Assembly: GCA_037443085.1 (NCBI GenBank)
Contig: JBBIPA010000005.1
Location: forward strand, 22,600 to 86,599
DNA length: 64,000 bases
DNA from: JBBIPA01 sp037443085
GTDB lineage: Bacteria > Chloroflexota > Dehalococcoidia > GIF9 > UBA5629
Direction of reading: 5' to 3'
The notes under the pieces: generated by a model
Seen by the model: only the letters and a program-made list of their open reading frames with translations
The model's database searches: none
Told to the model about the DNA's origin: nothing
Made by a program: the position numbers and the translations under genes
Shown here: piece after piece, positions 8,709 to 17,683 of the stretch
How positions within the stretch are numbered: the first letter of the stretch is position 1
Layout of the letters: each line of letters begins with the position of its first letter

Positions 8709-9428
8709 ATGGCCGAACCACTTCTTTCCATAAAAGGAATTACCAAACGCTTCGGTGGATTGGTTGCCCTTAAAGATGTCAGCTTCGACGTATATGCCGG
8801 CGAAGTGGTGGGGTTGATGGGGCCAAATGGAGCCGGCAAGACAACTCTTTTAAACGTTATAGCCGGCGAATATGCTCCTGACGAAGGCGCAATCATCTTT
8901 AAGGGTCGGAATATCACCCGTTGTCCTCCACACAAAACCTGCCACCTGGGCATCGCCCGGACGTATCAAATACCCCAACCATTTGTCACGCTTTCAGTCC
9001 GCGACAATCTCCTCGTTTCAGCACTCTACGGTCGACAGCTCAGAAAAAGTGAAGCCGAGCTTGAAGACGACAGGATTTTCGACCTGGTTAACCTTGGTGA
9101 GAAAAAGGATTCGCTTGCCGGCGACCTGCCTATACTCTCACTAAAAAAGCTTGAACTGGCCAGAGCATTAGCCCGCAATCCAGAGTTGATATTGCTGGAT
9201 GAGGTAGCTGCTGGTTCAACAGAAATCGAAATTCCCAAGATACTGGCCACCATAAAGGAAATACGAAGAATGGGAATAACAGTCATCTTAATCGAGCATG
9301 TGATGAAGGTCATGGTTAACGCAGTAGACAGAATCATAGTAATAGATAATGGTGTTAAGATTTCCGAAGGTGAACCCAAAGCTGTAATGGAAGACAGCAA
9401 GGTAATAGAAGCTTATTTCGGCGCGTGA
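8709..9428 (+). CDS. ABC transporter ATP-binding protein, LivG-like
   Basis: A 239-residue ATPase of the branched-chain-type importer. Walker A is GPNGAGKTT (38-46), Walker B is LILLDE with Asp164-Glu165, and the switch His is His197 in LIEHVMK. The ABC signature is degraded: the position of LSGGQ reads LSLKKLELARAL (about 143-154) and lacks the Gly-Gly, and the usual DEP after Walker B is DEV. The partner ATPase downstream keeps a canonical signature, so a heterodimer with one consensus and one degenerate site is possible. It sits between the binding-protein gene and the second ATPase (33 bases apart). No good ribosome site precedes the ATG. Confidence 0.88.
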   Translation: MAEPLLSIKGITKRFGGLVALKDVSFDVYAGEVVGLMGPNGAGKTTLLNVIAGEYAPDEGAIIFKGRNITRCPPHKTCHLGIARTYQIPQPFVTLSVRDNLLVSALYGRQLRKSEAELEDDRIFDLVNLGEKKDSLAGDLPILSLKKLELARALARNPELILLDEVAAGSTEIEIPKILATIKEIRRMGITVILIEHVMKVMVNAVDRIIVIDNGVKISEGEPKAVMEDSKVIEAYFGA

Positions 9429-9461
9429 TGGGGAGAGCAATTCCTTAGCTATTGAAATAAG

Positions 9462-10181
9462 ATGTCTCAAGACATAATATTAAAAGTCAACAACATAGAT
9501 GTATTTCATGGCACCTTCCAGGCGCTATGGGATGTATCGCTGGAAGTGAGGCGTGGTGAAATGCTGGCCCTAATTGGTGCCAACACCGCCGGCAAGTCCA
9601 CCTTACTAGACACCATATCAGGGCTCCTTCACCCTACCAAAGGCACCATTGAGTTTGAGGGAAAAGACATTACCGCTTTACCTCCCCACCAGATAGTCGA
9701 GCTTGGCATCACTCAAATTCCGGAAGGAAGAGGCATCTTCCCTGAAATGACGGTGCTGGACAATCTCATACTGGGCTCATACAGCCGCAAGGCAAGAACC
9801 AAAAAAGAGCAGAATCTCAAAAAAGTATACGGGCACTTTCCCATCCTGGAGAAGAGGAAAAGGCAAACCACCAAAACGCTCAGCGGTGGAGAACAGCAAA
9901 TGCTGGTAATCGGCCGAGGACTAATGGCAGACCCCAAGCTCATGCTTCTCGACGAAATGTCTCTAGGCTTGGCTCCTATAGTAATAAATGAATTGTTTAA
10001 AGCCCTGAAGGAGATCAGGGAAACGGGCATTACTATACTCTTTGTGGAACAGAATGTAAGACGCACTCTACAGGAAGCAGAACGGGCATATATATTAGAA
10101 ACAGGGCGGGTAACCTTAAGCGGTACTGCCGCTCAACTCAGAGAAGAAGAACAGGTAAAGAAAGCTTACTTTGGCATATAA
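9462..10181 (+). CDS. ABC transporter ATP-binding protein, LivF-like
   Basis: A 239-residue second ATPase of the importer. Walker A is GANTAGKST (39-47), where the usual Gly-Ala of GANGAGKST reads Thr-Ala. The signature LSGGEQQML and Walker B LMLLDEMSLGLAP are intact, and the switch region FVEQN is of LivF type. The gene lies 33 bases after the LivG-like gene and 14 bases before the first permease gene. It is expected to pair with the LivG-like subunit on the cytoplasmic face of the membrane. Confidence 0.92.
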   Translation: MSQDIILKVNNIDVFHGTFQALWDVSLEVRRGEMLALIGANTAGKSTLLDTISGLLHPTKGTIEFEGKDITALPPHQIVELGITQIPEGRGIFPEMTVLDNLILGSYSRKARTKKEQNLKKVYGHFPILEKRKRQTTKTLSGGEQQMLVIGRGLMADPKLMLLDEMSLGLAPIVINELFKALKEIRETGITILFVEQNVRRTLQEAERAYILETGRVTLSGTAAQLREEEQVKKAYFGI

Positions 10182-10195
10182 AGGATACATTTTCA

Positions 10196-11056
10196 ATGGC
10201 AGGTGACATATTCTCTCCCATCGTAATGGGCATATTGCTCGGCGGTTTATATGCCTTGATTGCCATGGGTCTCTCCATGGTATTTGGCGTCATGAGATTG
10301 ATCAACCTGGCTCACGGAGATTTTGTCATTCTTGGCAGCTATATTGCCTATGCCTTGATGACCTTTTTGGGCATGGACCCCATTATCAGCCTGGTTATCT
10401 GCATGCCAGCAATGTTTGGCATTGGTTTTGCTGTCCAGAAATATCTTATGGGACGAGCCTTTGCTATATCAGCTGAAGCACCATTAATCATCGCCTTCGG
10501 TATTGCTCTGGTAATCCAAAACACCAATCAGATTCTGTGGACACCCCTGTCCAGAGGCTTAACCACACAATATTCGATGGCCAGTTTTCATATCGGACCG
10601 CTGCAATTTCCCTTCTCTTACCTGCTCGATTTTATCGCAGCAGTTATAGTAATGCTGGCCCTCCGCGAATTCCTCTCCAGAACATATTTGGGGAAAGCCA
10701 TTACCGCCGCTTCTCAGAACAAAAGGGCTGCTCACCTGATGGGGATAAACACCAACCTGGTCTACGGTTTCGCCTTCGCAATAGCCATGTTATCCGCCGC
10801 CATTGCCGGTGTTTTCCTGGGAATGACATTCCCGTTTACTCCACTATCGGGAACACAGTTTCTTATCATTGCCTTTGGCGTGGTCATAATTGGAGGACTG
10901 GGCAGCATATTTGGCACACTCATTGGTGGTTTAATCCTGGGAATAGCCCAGACGCTCGCTGGTGCCCTCCTGGGACCAGCCACTCAAATGCTCATTGTTT
11001 ACATCATAGTTCTGGTAATACTGGCTATCAGGCCACAAGGTTTATTTGGTCGCTAG
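10196..11056 (+). CDS. ABC transporter permease, LivH-like
   Basis: A 286-residue inner-membrane permease with about eight hydrophobic segments. It has the family opening GILLGGLYALIAMGLSMVFG, then MRLINLAHGDFV and the late GLGSIFGTLIGGLILG typical of LivH. With the LivM-like protein it should form the transmembrane channel of the importer. The next permease begins 8 bases after its stop, so the two are probably translated together. Confidence 0.92.
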   Translation: MAGDIFSPIVMGILLGGLYALIAMGLSMVFGVMRLINLAHGDFVILGSYIAYALMTFLGMDPIISLVICMPAMFGIGFAVQKYLMGRAFAISAEAPLIIAFGIALVIQNTNQILWTPLSRGLTTQYSMASFHIGPLQFPFSYLLDFIAAVIVMLALREFLSRTYLGKAITAASQNKRAAHLMGINTNLVYGFAFAIAMLSAAIAGVFLGMTFPFTPLSGTQFLIIAFGVVIIGGLGSIFGTLIGGLILGIAQTLAGALLGPATQMLIVYIIVLVILAIRPQGLFGR

Positions 11057-11063
11057 GAGAAAA

Positions 11064-12047
11064 ATGAGGTCGCAAATCTCCAAATTAACAACTGGATGGC
11101 TAGCAGTAGCAATAGTAGTGATACTGCTTATTCTACTGCCTGTGCTTAATGCTCCGCGGGAGTGGATGCTCTATGTCTTTCTCTTTCTTTTGTTCCTGGC
11201 GATGTCCAATATGTGGAATCTGCTGGCCGGCTACACTGGTCTGATATCACTGTGCCAGCCTGCCTTCCTGGGAATTGCGGGGTATACAGTGGCCATAGGT
11301 ACCTGGGTCCAGATACCCTGGTGGGCAGGTCTTATCGGCGGCGCTGTCCTGGCCGGCATTTTCGCTATCCTGATAGCATTCCCCGTGTTCAGGCTGAGCG
11401 GTGTATACTTTGCTATTGGCACACTGGTTGTTCCCGAAGCGCTTCGCATTGTATTCTACCTGTGGAAACCTGTAGGTGGAGAACTGCATGGCGCTGGTGC
11501 CGGCTATATGATAAAAGATATTGCTGACCTGACCATGGCACATATGTACTGGATGGCCTTTGCCGTTGCCATAATCTCTGCAATCGTCATACGTATTATC
11601 CTCAAATCAAAACTGGGATTGGGATTGGCATCAATCCGCGATAACGAGCGGGCCGCCGCCAGTTGTGGAGTAAACACATTCTGGATTAAAGTGTACCCCT
11701 TCGTCATCGGGGCGATTATCACCGGCGTAGCCGGAGCTATTTTCTACCTTTATCAGGGCTACATAGAACCATCTGCCACCTTCAATGTAAGATGGACAAT
11801 GACCTTATTGTTGGCTACCGTGATAGGGGGGTTGCGCACCGAAGGAGGCCCTATTATCGGCACTATCATCTATGTTTTCCTGTACTTCCTGCTGGCACGC
11901 TTCGCTGGGATTAGTCTGCTTATACAGGGTATAATACTGGTTGTCATCATGCTACTCTCACCGCAGGGTATTGTGGGCATTGCCCGAACTACCAGGTTTT
12001 ATCGCTACCTGGAACGGCTGTTCAGTGCACGTCTTATAAAAGAATAA
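11064..12047 (+). CDS. ABC transporter permease, LivM-like
   Basis: About 327 residues with nine to ten hydrophobic segments and LivM landmarks (NLLAGYTGLISLCQPAFLGI, SIRDNERAAASCGVN, GGLRTEGGPIIG). I chose the ATG at 11064, with TAGGAGA just upstream, over the TTG at 11046, which would overlap the livH-like gene. It is the last importer gene. The transhydroxylase large subunit follows after 100 bases with its own GGAGGT site, so import and catabolic genes may share a transcript. Confidence 0.9.
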   Translation: MRSQISKLTTGWLAVAIVVILLILLPVLNAPREWMLYVFLFLLFLAMSNMWNLLAGYTGLISLCQPAFLGIAGYTVAIGTWVQIPWWAGLIGGAVLAGIFAILIAFPVFRLSGVYFAIGTLVVPEALRIVFYLWKPVGGELHGAGAGYMIKDIADLTMAHMYWMAFAVAIISAIVIRIILKSKLGLGLASIRDNERAAASCGVNTFWIKVYPFVIGAIITGVAGAIFYLYQGYIEPSATFNVRWTMTLLLATVIGGLRTEGGPIIGTIIYVFLYFLLARFAGISLLIQGIILVVIMLLSPQGIVGIARTTRFYRYLERLFSARLIKE

Positions 12048-12147
12048 CTGTACTTTTTGAGTAGAAAGCAATAAATCCTCTCTGCCAGTTGCTTTTCTTT
12101 TGAATATCTTTATATTTTTAGAATAAAAAATTCAAAGGAGGTAAGGT

Positions 12148-14721
12148 ATGGCAAAAGGTGAACAGGTTTTCACCAACTGCACCACAGGCGGACCGGTCTT
12201 AGTCTATGTAAAAGACGACAAAATCACCCGCATCGAACCCCTGCAGTACAGCCCCGATGACCCTGGTCGTTGGACCATCGAGGCTCGTGGCAGGAAATTC
12301 TCGCCTTTCAACGTGGCGAAACTGTCCCCGTACATTCTAGCCGAGCGGTCTAGAATCTACTGCAAAGAAAGACTGCTCTATCCCATGAAGAGGGTGGACT
12401 TTGACCCCAAGAACAGGAACCCTCAAAACAGAGGCAAATCAGGGTATGAGCGTATCAGTTGGGACAAGGCTCTGGATATACTCTGCGAGGAAATAACTCG
12501 TGTGCAGACCAGCTATGGCCCGGGTACAGTCTTGACTACCCCTTCGTCACATCATAATTGGGGCAACATTGGTTACAGGCACAGCAGTTATCTTCGATTC
12601 ATGGGCATTCTAGGTGCCACCTATGCCGATCATAATCCCGATAGCTGGGAAGGCTGGCACTGGGGTGCCATGCATACCTTCGGCTATGCCTGGAGATTGG
12701 GTATCCCGGAGCAATACGATTTGCTGGAAGATGCCCTCAAGAACACTGGCATGATCGTCTACTGGTCCAGTGACCCTGATGGCGAACCCATGATTTACAC
12801 GGGTCAGGAATCTACCATCTGGCGCTTCTGGCTGAAAGAGCTGGGCGTTAAAATGGTGGTCATCGATCCTCACTACAACTTCACGGCAATAAACCATGCT
12901 GACAAATGGCTGGCGCCCAGACCGGGAACGGACGCTGCTATTGCTGCCGCCATCGCCCACGTCTGGCTCACCGAGAACACTTACGATAAAGACTATATTG
13001 CTACAAAGACATTCGGCTTCGAAAAGTGGAGGGACTATATCCTGGGTATCGATGACAAGATTCCCAAGACTCCCGAATGGGCTGAGGTAGAAAGCGGCGT
13101 ACCTGCCCGCGAGATCAAGGCTCTGGCACGGGAATGGGCTAAGAAAAAGACTATGCTCGCCTGTGGTGGTCTTGGCGGCGCTGCCTGTAGAGCCGCCTAT
13201 GCCACTGAATGGGCACGAATGATGGTCTATCTGCAAGCGATGCAGGGCATGGGCAAGCCCGGTATCGGCATGTGGACTACCAATCAGGGCGTTCCCTACA
13301 ATGCCAATTTCTTCTTCCCTGGATATGCTGAGGGCGGTATCTGTGGTGACACTGCTAACAGCGCCGCTGGCTACCAGCTAGTTGCCCGTGGCATCACGCT
13401 GCATACCATCGCCTCCCAAGTAAACAACCCGTTGGGTCAGCACGTGCCCAGATTGCGTATTCCAGAAGCTATAATGAATCCACCTATTGAATGGCGGGGC
13501 AAGGGCTTCTGCGGTAACTCCACCGAGATGCAGTTCAAAAAGTACAAGTATCCGGAAGACGGCTATTCTCCCTGCAAGATGTTCTGGAGATATGGTGGCG
13601 CCTACATCGGTACCATGACCAATACCAACCGATGGGTTAAGATGTACCATACCCCCACACTGGAGTTCGTGGTCAATCAATCTATTTACATGGAGGGTGA
13701 AGCTAAATTCGCTGACCTCATCCTCCCCGCCTGCAGCAACTTCGAGAGGTTGGACATCGGCGAATGGGCGAACTGCTCCGGCTACATTCCTCATTCTTCA
13801 TCCGGCGTAAATCGCCGCACCATAGTTCTGATGAAGAAATGCATTGAGCCTTTAGGGGAATCGATGGCCGATTATGACATTTTTGCCACGGTGGCAAAGA
13901 AGCTTGGCTTCTACGAGAAGTTCACCGATGGTGGCAAAACCCTCTATGACTGGTGCAAAGACTACTTCAAGGCAACGGACCTGCCCAAGTACACCACCTG
14001 GGAAAAGTTCGAAAAGAAAGGGTACTTCGTTGTTCCTCTACCAAATGATTATAAACCCACGCCAGCCTTGCGATGGTTCGCCGAAGGTAGACGAAGGGAT
14101 ACCCCTGACTGGGGACCCGTCGGCGGCGCTATCATGGGTCTGCCCGATGGCAGCGGTTTAGCTACTCAGACCGGTAAAATCGAGTTTGAATCTCAGAGCT
14201 TGAAACGATTTGACCCTAACGACCCCGAGCGGCCACCGGTCGCCAAATACATCCCTTCCTGGGAAGGCCATCGCACCACGGAGCTTTACTCCAAGTATCC
14301 CATTCAGATCATAACGCCGCATCCAAAGTATAGCTTCCACACCATGTATGATGGCAAGGAATGCTGGATGAACGAAGTGCCCGAACATAGAGTAAAAGCA
14401 GCCGATGGCCATTACTATTGGGTGCTCCGCATCAACCCCAAGGATGCTGAGAAAAGAGGCATCAAGGAAGGTGACATTGTCAAAGCTTTCAACGATAGAG
14501 GCGCTGTGCTCTTGAGTGCCCAGCTTACCAATCGTGTTCCACCCGGCATAGCACATTCCTGGGAGTCCTGTGCTATCTATGAACCCATCGGGGAACCAGG
14601 AGCTTCTCCAGACAAGGGTGGCTGCATCAATCTACTGACACCTGAGCGCTTCGTATCTAAAAACGCCTGCGGTATGGCACCAGGCTCCTGCTTAATCGAA
14701 GTAGAGAAATGGAGGGCATAA
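12148..14721 (+). CDS. Pyrogallol-phloroglucinol transhydroxylase-like large subunit (paralogue 2)
   Basis: An 857-residue molybdopterin enzyme of the DMSO-reductase family with no N-terminal iron-sulfur motif. Residues match the active site described for Pelobacter acidigallici transhydroxylase with a constant offset of nine: His135 for His144, Asp165 for Asp174, Ser166 (Mo ligand) for Ser175 and Trp167 for Trp176. Tyr393 (FPGYAEGG) and Tyr546 (CSGYIPHSSSG) are candidates for the catalytic tyrosines 404 and 560. The known enzyme moves a hydroxyl from a tetrahydroxybenzene to pyrogallol, forming phloroglucinol without net oxidation. It has a strong GGAGGT site and is followed after 3 bases by its small subunit and then by genes for every later step of phloroglucinol breakdown. 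Pyrogallol is the best guess; a resorcinol-type substrate is the main alternative. Confidence 0.9.
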   Translation: MAKGEQVFTNCTTGGPVLVYVKDDKITRIEPLQYSPDDPGRWTIEARGRKFSPFNVAKLSPYILAERSRIYCKERLLYPMKRVDFDPKNRNPQNRGKSGYERISWDKALDILCEEITRVQTSYGPGTVLTTPSSHHNWGNIGYRHSSYLRFMGILGATYADHNPDSWEGWHWGAMHTFGYAWRLGIPEQYDLLEDALKNTGMIVYWSSDPDGEPMIYTGQESTIWRFWLKELGVKMVVIDPHYNFTAINHADKWLAPRPGTDAAIAAAIAHVWLTENTYDKDYIATKTFGFEKWRDYILGIDDKIPKTPEWAEVESGVPAREIKALAREWAKKKTMLACGGLGGAACRAAYATEWARMMVYLQAMQGMGKPGIGMWTTNQGVPYNANFFFPGYAEGGICGDTANSAAGYQLVARGITLHTIASQVNNPLGQHVPRLRIPEAIMNPPIEWRGKGFCGNSTEMQFKKYKYPEDGYSPCKMFWRYGGAYIGTMTNTNRWVKMYHTPTLEFVVNQSIYMEGEAKFADLILPACSNFERLDIGEWANCSGYIPHSSSGVNRRTIVLMKKCIEPLGESMADYDIFATVAKKLGFYEKFTDGGKTLYDWCKDYFKATDLPKYTTWEKFEKKGYFVVPLPNDYKPTPALRWFAEGRRRDTPDWGPVGGAIMGLPDGSGLATQTGKIEFESQSLKRFDPNDPERPPVAKYIPSWEGHRTTELYSKYPIQIITPHPKYSFHTMYDGKECWMNEVPEHRVKAADGHYYWVLRINPKDAEKRGIKEGDIVKAFNDRGAVLLSAQLTNRVPPGIAHSWESCAIYEPIGEPGASPDKGGCINLLTPERFVSKNACGMAPGSCLIEVEKWRA

Positions 14722-14724
14722 AAA

Positions 14725-15552
14725 ATGGCTAAATATGGAATGGTAATAGATGTCTCCAGATGTGTTGCCTGCTTTTGTTGCTTCGCTGCCTGCAAGGACG
14801 AACACTGGGATAATGACTATCCTCCTTACGCCGCAGCTCAGCCCAGATTCGGTCAATTCTGGATCAACCCCATAAAGAAAGAGCGGGGAACTTATCCCTG
14901 CATCAAGGTTGCCTATGTGCCTAACCTATGCGTCCAGTGCGATAAAGCTCCCTGCATAGAAGCCGCCAGGAACGGTGCTGTATACAAACGACCTGATGGG
15001 ATAGTGATTATCGACCCCAAAAAGGCAGTGGGACAGCAGCAAATAGTAGAGTCCTGCCCCTACAAGGTCATCTTCTGGAACGAGGAAAGGAAACTCCCCC
15101 AGAAATGCACCTTTTGCGCCCACAGGCTCAAGGAAGGCAAAGTTCCTCGATGTGTTATGTCCTGCCCCAGCGAAGCCCTGAGGTTCGGCGACCTTGACGA
15201 CCCGAAAAGCGAGGTGGCCAAACTGGTGGCTTCAGGAAAAACCGAGCCCCTTTATCCGGAACATGACGTCAAACCCAGAATCCACTACCTGAATGTGCCC
15301 AAGATGTTCATCGCCGGCTCAGTGGTGTACGGTGATATCAAGGAATGCGCCGAAGGAGCTTCGGTAGTGCTTAGCTCAAACGGCAAATCAACGAATACTA
15401 CCACTAATGCCTTCGGTGACTTCATGTTTGACGGCCTGGCTGCTGGCAAATACTCCGTCAAGATTGAATGCAAAGGCTATGCCGCCAAAACTATTGACGT
15501 CGACCTCAAAACTGATAACTACGTGGGGGCAATAAATCTGAGCTTAGCGTAA
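14725..15552 (+). CDS. Transhydroxylase-like small subunit, three-cluster ferredoxin with Ig-like tail (paralogue 2)
   Basis: 275 residues, close to the 274 of the Pelobacter transhydroxylase beta subunit. Cysteines are C13/16/19/23, C69/72/77, C111 and C128/131/143/147: exactly twelve, enough for three 4Fe-4S clusters. Compared with a four-cluster ferredoxin, the three group-III cysteines and the last group-II cysteine (now Ala81) are missing together. That is the set needed for one cluster, so one whole cluster has been lost cleanly. The C-terminal 85 residues form a Cna-B/carboxypeptidase-regulatory-like beta domain (GASVVLSSNGKST...GDFMFDGLAAGKYSV). It sits 3 bases after the large-subunit gene and is co-translated with it. 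Confidence 0.9.
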   Translation: MAKYGMVIDVSRCVACFCCFAACKDEHWDNDYPPYAAAQPRFGQFWINPIKKERGTYPCIKVAYVPNLCVQCDKAPCIEAARNGAVYKRPDGIVIIDPKKAVGQQQIVESCPYKVIFWNEERKLPQKCTFCAHRLKEGKVPRCVMSCPSEALRFGDLDDPKSEVAKLVASGKTEPLYPEHDVKPRIHYLNVPKMFIAGSVVYGDIKECAEGASVVLSSNGKSTNTTTNAFGDFMFDGLAAGKYSVKIECKGYAAKTIDVDLKTDNYVGAINLSLA

Positions 15553-15585
15553 ATCAAATGAGAGCCATATAGAAAGGAGCATTTC

Positions 15586-16350
15586 ATGATAGACATTTTC
15601 GACTTAAAGGGCAAAGTAGCCATCGTCACTGGTGGTGCTGGCGGCATTGGCCGCGCTCTGGCGCTCGGCCTTGCCGATGCCGGCGCTGATGTGGTAGTAA
15701 CCAGCCGCTCACTTGGGCATCTGGAAGAGGCAGTTAAAGAGATAAAAGCTAAAGGAAAGAAGGCTCTGGCTATTTCTACAGATGTTACCCAGGTGAAATC
15801 AGTGGAAGATATGGTCGCTCGTGCCCTGAAGGAATTCCCGCGAATCGATATCCTGGTCAACACCGCAGGTATTGCCATTCGCAAGCCTGCGGAAGCTTTC
15901 CCCATTGATGAATGGCAACAGGTCATGGATATCAACACTCGCGGTACCTTCATCTGCTGCCAGGCAGTGGGACGGGAAATGATCAAGCAGCGCAGCGGCA
16001 AAATAGTAAACATGTCTTCAGTCAGAGGCAGATACGGCCTTCCTGTAGACTATGCCGCCTATTGCCCCAGCAAAGGTGCCGTAGACGCACTTACCAGAAC
16101 GCTGGCCTGCGAATGGGCTAAATACAACGTGCTGGTAAATGCCGTAGCACCGACCGTAGTCGAAACCGCATTGACCAAACCTGCTCTAGCTGATCCGTCC
16201 TACGCCCAAAGAATGAAAGCCCGCATTCCGCTGGGACGCTGGGCAATGCCAGAAGACATTGTTGGACCGACAATCTTCCTGGCTTCGAAAGCATCCGATT
16301 TTGTCACCGGGCAGATTGTCTACGTTGATGGTGGCGTAACCACCTGGTAA
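15586..16350 (+). CDS. Short-chain dehydrogenase/reductase, candidate phloroglucinol reductase
   Basis: A 254-residue classical SDR. It has TGGAGGIG (15-22) for NAD(P) binding, NTAG at 92-95, Asn117, Ser144/Ser145, Tyr159 and Lys163 as the catalytic set, and a C-terminal FVTGQIVYVDGG. The residues after beta-2 (TSRS, with Arg41) favour NADPH. Known phloroglucinol reductases are SDRs that reduce the ring to dihydrophloroglucinol with NADPH. Its position right after the transhydroxylase genes and before a ring-opening hydrolase supports that role. SDRs are sequence-promiscuous, so function rests mainly on context. The ribosome site AGAAAGGAG lies upstream of the ATG. Confidence 0.85.
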   Translation: MIDIFDLKGKVAIVTGGAGGIGRALALGLADAGADVVVTSRSLGHLEEAVKEIKAKGKKALAISTDVTQVKSVEDMVARALKEFPRIDILVNTAGIAIRKPAEAFPIDEWQQVMDINTRGTFICCQAVGREMIKQRSGKIVNMSSVRGRYGLPVDYAAYCPSKGAVDALTRTLACEWAKYNVLVNAVAPTVVETALTKPALADPSYAQRMKARIPLGRWAMPEDIVGPTIFLASKASDFVTGQIVYVDGGVTTW

Positions 16351-16463
16351 TATCAATGAGAAACCGTTTCGTCAGGAAGGAGATTATGAGCTCAAGATAG
16401 CCAAATATGCAAACATACTTTTTCCCTAACAATTAAAATTCACGATAAAAGGAGGTATTTACC

Positions 16464-17225
16464 ATGGGAAAAACAACACTTGTCGATTTAAGTCATCCAT
16501 TTGGTTTTGGGGTGCCACTGTGGCCATATTTTAGCGATGTTCTGATTGAGCGTATCCACTATCATGCCAAAGCAGGAGTGCTCACCCAGAAACTTACCCT
16601 CACCATGCACACTTCTACCCATGCCGACTCTCCAGCTCACGTGTTCGAGGGAGGCATGTACACCGATGAAATCCCCCTGGAGAAATACTACGGCACCGGC
16701 GTCGTCGTGGACATCCCCAAGAATAAATGGGGAGTGATTACCCCGGATGACCTGGAAAAAGCCAGGCCCAAGATAGAAAAGGACGACATCGTCATTGTCC
16801 ATACCCACTGGCACATCTATTATGGAGACAATACCAAATACTTCTGCTACTCCCCGGGACTGTATAAAGAAGCCGGTGATTGGTTTGTCGCCAAAGGAGT
16901 TAAGGCAGTTGGCGTTGACCAGCAGGCATTGGACCATCCACTGGCCACTGCCATAGGTCCGCACGGTTTAGGCCCGCTACGCCCGGATGTCTGCGCCGAG
17001 TATGAAAAGGAAACCGGTCGCAAAGTAATGGATGACTTCCCTCTATGGGAGCCCTGCCACAACATTCTGCTCAGAAATGGTGTCATGGGCTATGAAAACG
17101 TGGGTGGTGATATCGATAAAGTCGTGGGTAAAAGAGTAACCCTGGCCGGCTGGCCAATTAGATGGACAAAGGGTGATGGCTCGATGGTAAGGCTGGTTGC
17201 CATAGTAGACAAAGGCGACCAGTAA
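16464..17225 (+). CDS. Cyclase family (PF04199) hydrolase, candidate dihydrophloroglucinol cyclohydrolase
   Basis: A 253-residue metal-dependent hydrolase of the kynurenine-formamidase/cyclase family. The signature HxGTHxDxPxH appears as HTSTHADSPAH (49-59), with Ser replacing the Gly and all metal ligands kept. Further metal-region landmarks are VHTHWH and the GVKAVGVDQQALDHP stretch. In Clostridium scatologenes the carbon-carbon cleavage of dihydrophloroglucinol to 3-hydroxy-5-oxohexanoate is done by a Mn-dependent cyclohydrolase, which I recall as a member of this family. The gene lies between the SDR and the hydroxyacid dehydrogenase, exactly where that step is needed. A GGAGGT site precedes the ATG. 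Another cyclic-diketone or amide hydrolase activity cannot be excluded. Confidence 0.82.
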   Translation: MGKTTLVDLSHPFGFGVPLWPYFSDVLIERIHYHAKAGVLTQKLTLTMHTSTHADSPAHVFEGGMYTDEIPLEKYYGTGVVVDIPKNKWGVITPDDLEKARPKIEKDDIVIVHTHWHIYYGDNTKYFCYSPGLYKEAGDWFVAKGVKAVGVDQQALDHPLATAIGPHGLGPLRPDVCAEYEKETGRKVMDDFPLWEPCHNILLRNGVMGYENVGGDIDKVVGKRVTLAGWPIRWTKGDGSMVRLVAIVDKGDQ

Positions 17226-17269
17226 TCTAACCCAAACAACTCATTGAAAAAAACAACAAGGGAGGAAAT

Positions 17270-17608
17270 ATGAAAAAGGTTCGATTACAGGATGTCAAAC
17301 CATATTCAGCCCCCAAGCATTTCAACATGGTTGCCATGAGGCTTCAGGGTAAAGAGGAAACAGGGATCCAGAAATTCTGGATGGGACTATCATACTTCCT
17401 CCCTGGTGGCGGGGCTGAGTGGGCTTATGAGGACTCCCCCTCCGAGAAAGTCTATGTGGTACTGGATGGGGAAATCACCGTGAAATCCAAGACAGAGGAG
17501 CTCACACTCGGCCCGATGGACTCGCTATACCTGGCACCCAATGAAGGAAGAGAGATAATCAACAAGACCAATAAGCCAGCGACCATGCTGGTGGTCGTCA
17601 ACTACTAA
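17270..17608 (+). CDS. Small cupin-domain protein of unknown role
   Basis: 112 residues forming a single cupin 2 barrel (FLPGGGAEWAYEDSPSEKVY, then LDGEITV and LGPMDSLYLAPNEGREIINKT). The first cupin motif is degenerate: the usual HxH is Glu-Trp-Ala/Asp, and only the Glu of SEKVYVVLDG is kept, so metal binding is doubtful. It has a GGGAGGAAAT site and lies inside the catabolic operon between the hydrolase and the dehydrogenase. None of the textbook phloroglucinol steps needs it. It could be an isomerase or tautomerase for a keto/enol intermediate, or a ligand sensor. Function unknown. Confidence 0.75.
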   Translation: MKKVRLQDVKPYSAPKHFNMVAMRLQGKEETGIQKFWMGLSYFLPGGGAEWAYEDSPSEKVYVVLDGEITVKSKTEELTLGPMDSLYLAPNEGREIINKTNKPATMLVVVNY

Positions 17609-17683
17609 GCTAATCATCTGGTCTCTCTAAATTACTAATCGAATTTAATACTCAGCAGAATTAGCAAAATTAGGAGTAATACG

